Shown here: one piece after another, positions 60,901-64,000 of the stretch
Numbering within the stretch: the first letter of the stretch is position 1
How the letters are laid out: each line of letters begins with the position of its first letter
DNA from: Alloactinosynnema sp. L-07
GTDB lineage: Bacteria > Actinomycetota > Actinomycetes > Mycobacteriales > Pseudonocardiaceae
Reading direction: 5' to 3'
DNA length: 64,000 nucleotides
NCBI RefSeq assembly: GCF_900070365.1
Contig: NZ_LN850107.1
Coordinates: 2,666,001 to 2,730,000, forward strand
Program-made: the position numbers and the translations under genes
Notes under the pieces: model-generated
What the model was told of the DNA's origin: nothing
The model's database searches: none
The model's input: the letters and a program-made list of their open reading frames with translations, nothing else

Positions 60901-61785
60901 ACGTATACCAACTTCGCGTACTCCTTGATGCGCGATGAAGCGCACTCCTGGATGCGCGACGAAGCGAAGGCGCTGACCATCGCACCGGACGGCAGCTGGC
61001 TCGCGCTCGCGTTGGACAACCGCACCGTTCGGTTGTGGCGGGCGCTCGCCGACACCATACCCGCGAAATGGCTCAGGGATCCGTCCATCGCGATGTACGC
61101 CGACCCCAGCACGTTCAGTGCCAATGCCGAAGCACTCGCGGTTACGCCGGACGGCCGAACTCTAGTGTGCGCTGGGGGTGACGACCACAAGATTCGACTG
61201 TGGACCGTCAGGGTCAAGGAAGGCCAGTACAACCCCCTCCATAGTAAGGCACCACTGCCACGGATCACCAGGAGGAAGTTCGGGCACAGGAGGTTCATGG
61301 GGCACACGGACACGGTGCGGGCTCTGGCCATGGCACCAGACGGCACATGGGTCGCGTCGGCTGGGGACGACGGGACGCTCCGGTTCTGGGACACGGACGG
61401 ACGCGAACTGGCGACCGTAACGGGACACGCGCGGCCGGTCCGGACATTGGCGGTCGCACCCGATGGGAGCTGGCTGGCGTCGGCGGGCGACGATCAGGAC
61501 ATCCGGCTGTGGGACGTGGGTACCCGGCACCAGATCAGCACACTCGTGGGGCATACGCAGCCCGTGAGGGCGCTGACCGTGGCACCTGACGGACGTTGGC
61601 TGGCATCTGTCGGCGACGACCAGACGGTTCGGATCTGGGACCTCGCCACCCTGGACGTGGCGGCTTTGCTCCGCATCGAGGAGCCCGCGAGCGCGTGTGC
61701 GTGGACACCGGACGGACGGTCGGTCGCAGTTGCGGGGCAGGCAGGCCTATATCTGTTTGACTTCGTAACGGGAACGATGTCCTGA
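57949..61785 (+). CDS. Membrane-anchored NB-ARC/WD40 protein
   Basis: A 1278-residue protein. Residues 12-35 and 54-72 are hydrophobic helices, so it is probably membrane-anchored with the rest in the cytoplasm. Residues about 95-420 are an NB-ARC/STAND core: VHGAGGFGKTTVAKLVR (P-loop, about 126), LIILDDVWH (Walker B), LITTRIPSL and GRWPLLLRLVNKVL (GxP). Residues 420-600 are helical. From about 606 on, 14-15 WD40 repeats ending in VRIWD-type strands form two seven-bladed propellers. This matches signalling NTPases that oligomerise when the propellers sense a ligand. No effector domain is visible. GTG 57949 follows GGGGGAC. The gene lies in the accessory region near the integrase. Confidence 0.88.
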   Translation: MGIWRRRLHRSWPLALLFIVVIAAAGAGTVVAIAVNLATAVDLPWLAVVKENPLWWVAGATAAVAFTAFAVGQVHRFADKRIDELLPAEQRLEPWIVDRPDEVRQVVNALLRQPRATVGITTAVHGAGGFGKTTVAKLVRADRRVLRQFGGRVYWVTLGRDVRARSAIADKVNDLIARLDPQNPMSFTDPQQAGQYLAALLSTGPPRLIILDDVWHSEQESAFPVGGRCVRLITTRIPSLVGGESIPVPVDQVTQEQARLLLTAELPALPPAVIRDLVAETGRWPLLLRLVNKVLSDQVTVHADAAAAARSLVDQLRRSGALQLDGLSGASAQRLDVNDPDQRQRAIAATIEASVGLLAPVERARFAELAVFVEDEMVPVALVQELWRETGGLDIVRTRALCARLAQLALLTVTGADAGGAVSLHDVVRDYLQEELGSERLVELHRSMLRAAADGIPIAVPFAHQTSDTTAGDRIAWWHMAESARYLWDHLVEHLVAGQYTNSAEALVVDLRWVLARVGQSGPTAPYTDLSLVDTSRCARLHRLLGQTAHLLAPTRPARFRADILFSRVAHDPEWGLQASELAQGRAAPVLVNRWPLPDLPDPALRRTLTAHTKMVRALAVSPDGSRIASASDDNTVRIWDTASEEVLAVARNQSSSVSILVAGPDGSWFASANDAHVVQIWDAITAEVRRSFTGHELPVRALVTAPDGSWLASAGDDRQIRIWDTSTTTARWVLHGHRDAIRCLAVAPDGTWLASASADHTVRVWDTSTGRNRFTLAEHTGAVHALAVAPDGSWLASASADHTVRVWDTSTGSNRFTLAEHTRAVHLLMAAPDGSWLASAGDDHGVRFWTMDTGEERATHTWMRHLAAGFAVSPDGRWLASSSYNGTILVWDTASGNPLATLTAHTDVVRALVAPSRTGLVSAGDDNTVRTWDLSGLERRSKTNGRTRSVNLLAVSPDGKWLASAGGDNTIRTWDTATGERRFTYTNFAYSLMRDEAHSWMRDEAKALTIAPDGSWLALALDNRTVRLWRALADTIPAKWLRDPSIAMYADPSTFSANAEALAVTPDGRTLVCAGGDDHKIRLWTVRVKEGQYNPLHSKAPLPRITRRKFGHRRFMGHTDTVRALAMAPDGTWVASAGDDGTLRFWDTDGRELATVTGHARPVRTLAVAPDGSWLASAGDDQDIRLWDVGTRHQISTLVGHTQPVRALTVAPDGRWLASVGDDQTVRIWDLATLDVAALLRIEEPASACAWTPDGRSVAVAGQAGLYLFDFVTGTMS
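60181..60416 (+). repeat. Nearly identical WD40 tandem DNA repeat
   Basis: The 110-nt segment beginning at 60181 recurs at 60307 with only two mismatches; the period is 126 nt (42 codons, one WD repeat). The other repeats in the gene differ much more, so this pair is a recent duplication or was homogenised. Confidence 0.85.
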
Positions 61786-62057
61786 ACTACCGGCACGCGG
61801 GTGGGGCGCAGCCAGGATGACGCGGCCCGGACAGCTCCACTGATGCGGCTGGCACCCGGAAGTGTCTTGTAACCGCCCGAAGTTGCCCTCCGTCCCCGGG
61901 GCATTGGGTCCATGTCGGACACCGCAGCCCAGCGCTCGTTCGGGTAACGCCCGACGATCAGCCAACATAGGTCCGGACACCCGCAACGAGTCCTGCAAGT
62001 TAGGTTCGGACAACGCAAACGGCCTTGGCTACCGCGAGCGATACGCCGAGGACGGCG
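61786..62057. other. Intergenic stretch before integrase end
   Basis: A gap of 270 nt between the convergent NB-ARC/WD40 and integrase genes. It shows no open frame and no strong hairpin. I do not see a repeat of the tRNA-Pro 3' end in it. Confidence 0.4.
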
Positions 62058-63278
62058 TCACAGGTTGTCCTCGTTGGAGGTGATCTGGCCGAGGTTCGAG
62101 ATCCGCTCTGTGTGATGTCGTTCCGTCGCGGTGACCTCGCGTACGGCGTCGAGCCATCGGCGTTCGAGGTTGTCGAGGAGACGGGCTTCGACTTCGGGGG
62201 CGACGTGGCTGTAGATGTGTTCGATCTTGTCGGGGAGTCGGTGGCCGAGGCGTTTGGCCTGAGCGATATCGGGGATCAGGTCGGCGATCATCCATGTCTT
62301 ATGGCTGTGCCGCAGACCGTGGAAGGTCAGATCGGGCTGCACGGGGGTGAGGTGCGGCCAGTGTTGCGGGTAGCCCCGGGTGCCGTCGGCTGCCGGACGC
62401 ATGACGCGGCGGGAGAAGTTGGACCGGCGCGGATGCTGTTCCTCGGCGGTGACGAACACGTGAGTGTGGTTATGGGTGGCGAGATGTTGACGGAGCAGTG
62501 CGGTCAGGAATGGCGGCAGGATGATGGTGCGCGCGGACTCGGCGGTCTTAGGTGGCCCAAGGCTGAACACCCCGTCGATCTCGAGGAGCGCGCCCTCGTT
62601 TGGATCGATGACCATCTTTCCCACGGGGCCGTCGAGGTGCAGATTGGAACGCCGCATGCCGAGGAGTTCGCCCCATCGGGCGCCGGTCCAGGCAGCGGTG
62701 ATCAGCAGCGCGCCTGCCCACCAACCCGCCAGCACGGTGGCGTGCAGCGCCAAGCGCAGCGCACCTTCGGGGCTGGTGTAAACGCGCTCCCGAACCACCG
62801 CGTGGCGGCGTCTGCCGCGCCGGTTGGCGCGGTATGGGTTGGCGTGGATGAGTTTCTCATCGGCGGCGTCGGACAGCATCATCGACAGGAGCTTCACCAT
62901 CGTGGAGACGGTGCTGGTGGCGTAGTTCTCGGCGCGTTTGCCCTTGGCCCACTTGTGCACGGACAGGTTGGTGATCGCGACGAGCGGCGTCATCCCCCAG
63001 TCGGGTTCCAGGTGGTTGCGCCACAGGCTGCGGTACTGCCGGTCGGTGTTCGGGGCGACATCCAACGCGTCGAACCAGTCCGCCGCCCACGCTCCAAGCG
63101 GCGTTCGGCCGCCGTCGGGGTCGATGAACTGACCACGGCGTCGGTCGACGTCGATCTCTTGGGCGTGTTCGTCGGCGTCGGCTTTGGACGTGAATCCTGA
63201 TACTGATCCGAGTGTGCCGTCGGGCTTCTGGAAACGGACCCGCCACGAGTTCGGTCCGGACGGCTCCGAGTACGCCAC
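62058..63278 (-). CDS. int: Tyrosine recombinase (integrase)
   Basis: A 406-residue site-specific recombinase. GTG 63278 (VAYSEPSGPNSW) is chosen because AAGGTGAG lies 6 nt upstream; an ATG at 63410 is possible. An SAM-like N-terminal DNA-binding domain (about 60-150) is followed by the catalytic domain with Arg201 (WTGARWGELLG), Lys244 (GPPKTAESARTI), His320 and Arg323 (FHGLRHSHKTW), His346 (RLGHRLPDKIEH) and the nucleophile Tyr356 (HIYSHV). All six catalytic residues are present. It resembles integrases of actinobacterial integrative elements, and the upstream gene encodes the excisionase-like protein. Confidence 0.92.
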   Translation of the reverse strand: MAYSEPSGPNSWRVRFQKPDGTLGSVSGFTSKADADEHAQEIDVDRRRGQFIDPDGGRTPLGAWAADWFDALDVAPNTDRQYRSLWRNHLEPDWGMTPLVAITNLSVHKWAKGKRAENYATSTVSTMVKLLSMMLSDAADEKLIHANPYRANRRGRRRHAVVRERVYTSPEGALRLALHATVLAGWWAGALLITAAWTGARWGELLGMRRSNLHLDGPVGKMVIDPNEGALLEIDGVFSLGPPKTAESARTIILPPFLTALLRQHLATHNHTHVFVTAEEQHPRRSNFSRRVMRPAADGTRGYPQHWPHLTPVQPDLTFHGLRHSHKTWMIADLIPDIAQAKRLGHRLPDKIEHIYSHVAPEVEARLLDNLERRWLDAVREVTATERHHTERISNLGQITSNEDNL

Positions 63279-63375
63279 GATCTGCTCACCTTCGTTGATA
63301 TGGGTCCGAACCCGACACGTGTATGGACCCGTCCGTGTCGTGGTCCGGTCAAGGAAACCGTTGGAGTCCGCCCGA

Positions 63376-63720
63376 TCAGGGGACGCGGCCCCGAGTGGTT
63401 CTCGGCACATTGGGGCCTGACTCGGCCTGGTCGGCGATGGCGAGTAGGTCGTCGTGGGTGAACCGCAGATGCTTTCCGACATAGCGGCACGGGATGGCTC
63501 GCGCGGCTGCCTTACGCCGCAACCAGGAGACCCTGAGCTGCAACCGTTGCGCCGCCTGTTCGGCTGTCAGTAGCACAACCACACCATCCTCCGCCCCCTG
63601 ATGTGGCTCGTCGGAGTGCGTATCCGCGCGCGGAGGTTCTTCTTGCGTGCGGTCGGTCTCATGTGCGGCGGGCGGCCTGCGCGCACCTGCCACCCGGCGG
63701 GACGGTCTGCTCTGAGACAT
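63376..63720 (-). CDS. xis: Excisionase-like HTH protein
   Basis: A 114-residue protein. GGAGG precedes the ATG at 63720 by 7 nt. The centre has the MerR/Xis-type helix-turn-helix: LLTAEQAAQRLQLRVSWLRR, then KAAARAIPCRYVGKHLRFTH with the wing and DDLLAIADQ. The 45 N-terminal residues are basic and Pro-rich. It pairs with the integrase gene 97 nt below and would bias it towards excision. Such xis-int pairs mark integrative elements of actinobacteria. Confidence 0.85.
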   Translation of the reverse strand: MSQSRPSRRVAGARRPPAAHETDRTQEEPPRADTHSDEPHQGAEDGVVVLLTAEQAAQRLQLRVSWLRRKAAARAIPCRYVGKHLRFTHDDLLAIADQAESGPNVPRTTRGRVP

Positions 63721-63756
63721 TTGACTACCTCCAACATCATTTGTGCCCTTTGGCCT

Positions 63757-64000
63757 TCACGCGGCGGCGCGATCATCAGACTTGGTGTTGCGCAAGACTT
63801 TCCGGTACCAGGTGCTGGCGAAGCGCAGACAGTTCGACTCGGTCCGATGAGATGGACCGCACCCTGGGAGATATCGGCCCTGGAAGCTCCATGCCGCCGA
63901 GTCGCTCGACACAACGGCGTCGGCGAAGCGTCTCAGCCCGAGGGTCTTCGCGCCGAAGGTGTGGAGTCGGTATCCGCGGCCTGCCAGGGATCGCACGATG
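63757..64000 (-). CDS. DpdA/TGT-like protein, 3' end only
   Basis: The reading frame enters from the right edge of the window; only the last 80 or so residues are seen. They read GRGYRLHTFGAKTLGLRRFA, then VVSSDSAAWSFQGRYLPGCG, and NCLRFASTWYRKVLRN with Cys-His-rich surroundings (GPSHRTESNCL). The pattern H-x-FG-K-x-x-GL followed by SDS-AW is recalled from queuine tRNA-ribosyltransferase-like proteins related to the 7-deazapurine DNA-modifying DpdA found on actinobacterial elements. Function and full length cannot be judged from this end. It is transcribed toward xis and int. Confidence 0.55.
   Translation of the reverse strand, partial: IVRSLAGRGYRLHTFGAKTLGLRRFADAVVSSDSAAWSFQGRYLPGCGPSHRTESNCLRFASTWYRKVLRNTKSDDRAAA

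Noticed and set aside
60181..61785. Regular repeats that might be read as a CRISPR or satellite array
   Set aside because: The repeats are in frame, 40-45 codons long and encode WD40 units; there are no constant repeats with unique spacers.

Overview
The window is high-GC actinobacterial chromosome. I infer the family Pseudonocardiaceae (an Actinokineospora, Lentzea or Saccharothrix relative). Reasons are: many GTG starts and 4-nt start/stop overlaps; an XRE/DUF397 pair; a probable tuberculostearate gene pair; a mycothiol-type maleylpyruvate isomerase homologue; a Ddn-like deazaflavin protein; a SigB/SigF-type sigma factor; and the actinobacterial cmk-plsC-der order. No rRNA gene is present, so the genus cannot be fixed.

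Layout. 1-4.7 kb: a heterodimeric ABC exporter whose two ATPase halves have complementary defects; a DUF4396 membrane protein behind a perfect CsoR-type palindrome; and a convergent DUF2306 membrane protein. 4.8-10.2 kb: a YbjN-like protein and a PP2C phosphatase, then secreted enzymes (a large subtilase and an SGNH hydrolase). 10.2-19.3 kb: a 2829-residue SpvB/RHS polymorphic toxin ending in an AHH-type nuclease, followed by its probable Imm11 immunity gene. 19.5-23.0 kb: a PhoX-like phosphatase, and a LuxR-type regulator divergent from a cupin/DUF1304 pair.

23.0-29.3 kb is the most striking locus. Four tightly packed minus-strand genes encode a metzincin-like metalloprotease, a P-loop-degenerate STAND-like protein, an intact STAND NTPase with a helical N-terminus and a long C-terminal repeat-like region, and a trypsin-like protease with an N-terminal domain resembling effector-associated domains. 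It reads as an NTP-switched, two-protease conflict or immune system.

29.4-40.6 kb: a methyltransferase, a divergent sugar ABC importer, a probable tmsA-tmsB pair, an XRE/DUF397 pair and small housekeeping enzymes. 40.8-54.2 kb: a thioredoxin-reductase-like flavoprotein, a standalone LigD-type polymerase, a TetR remnant, a GerW-like protein, a pirin operon, a remnant of a carboxylate-amine ligase, a sigma factor, cmk-plsC-der and a two-component system.

54.3-64.0 kb begins with tRNA-Pro(GGG) and looks like an integrated or decayed mobile region. It holds genes of unknown function, a multiply frameshifted HEPN-like gene, a fragment resembling the 3' end of an integrase, a membrane-anchored NB-ARC/WD40 protein with freshly duplicated repeats, an intact xis-int pair, and the 3' end of a DpdA/TGT-like gene cut by the window edge. 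Two different NTPase-based candidate conflict systems therefore sit in one window, together with a polymorphic toxin and a broken HEPN gene.
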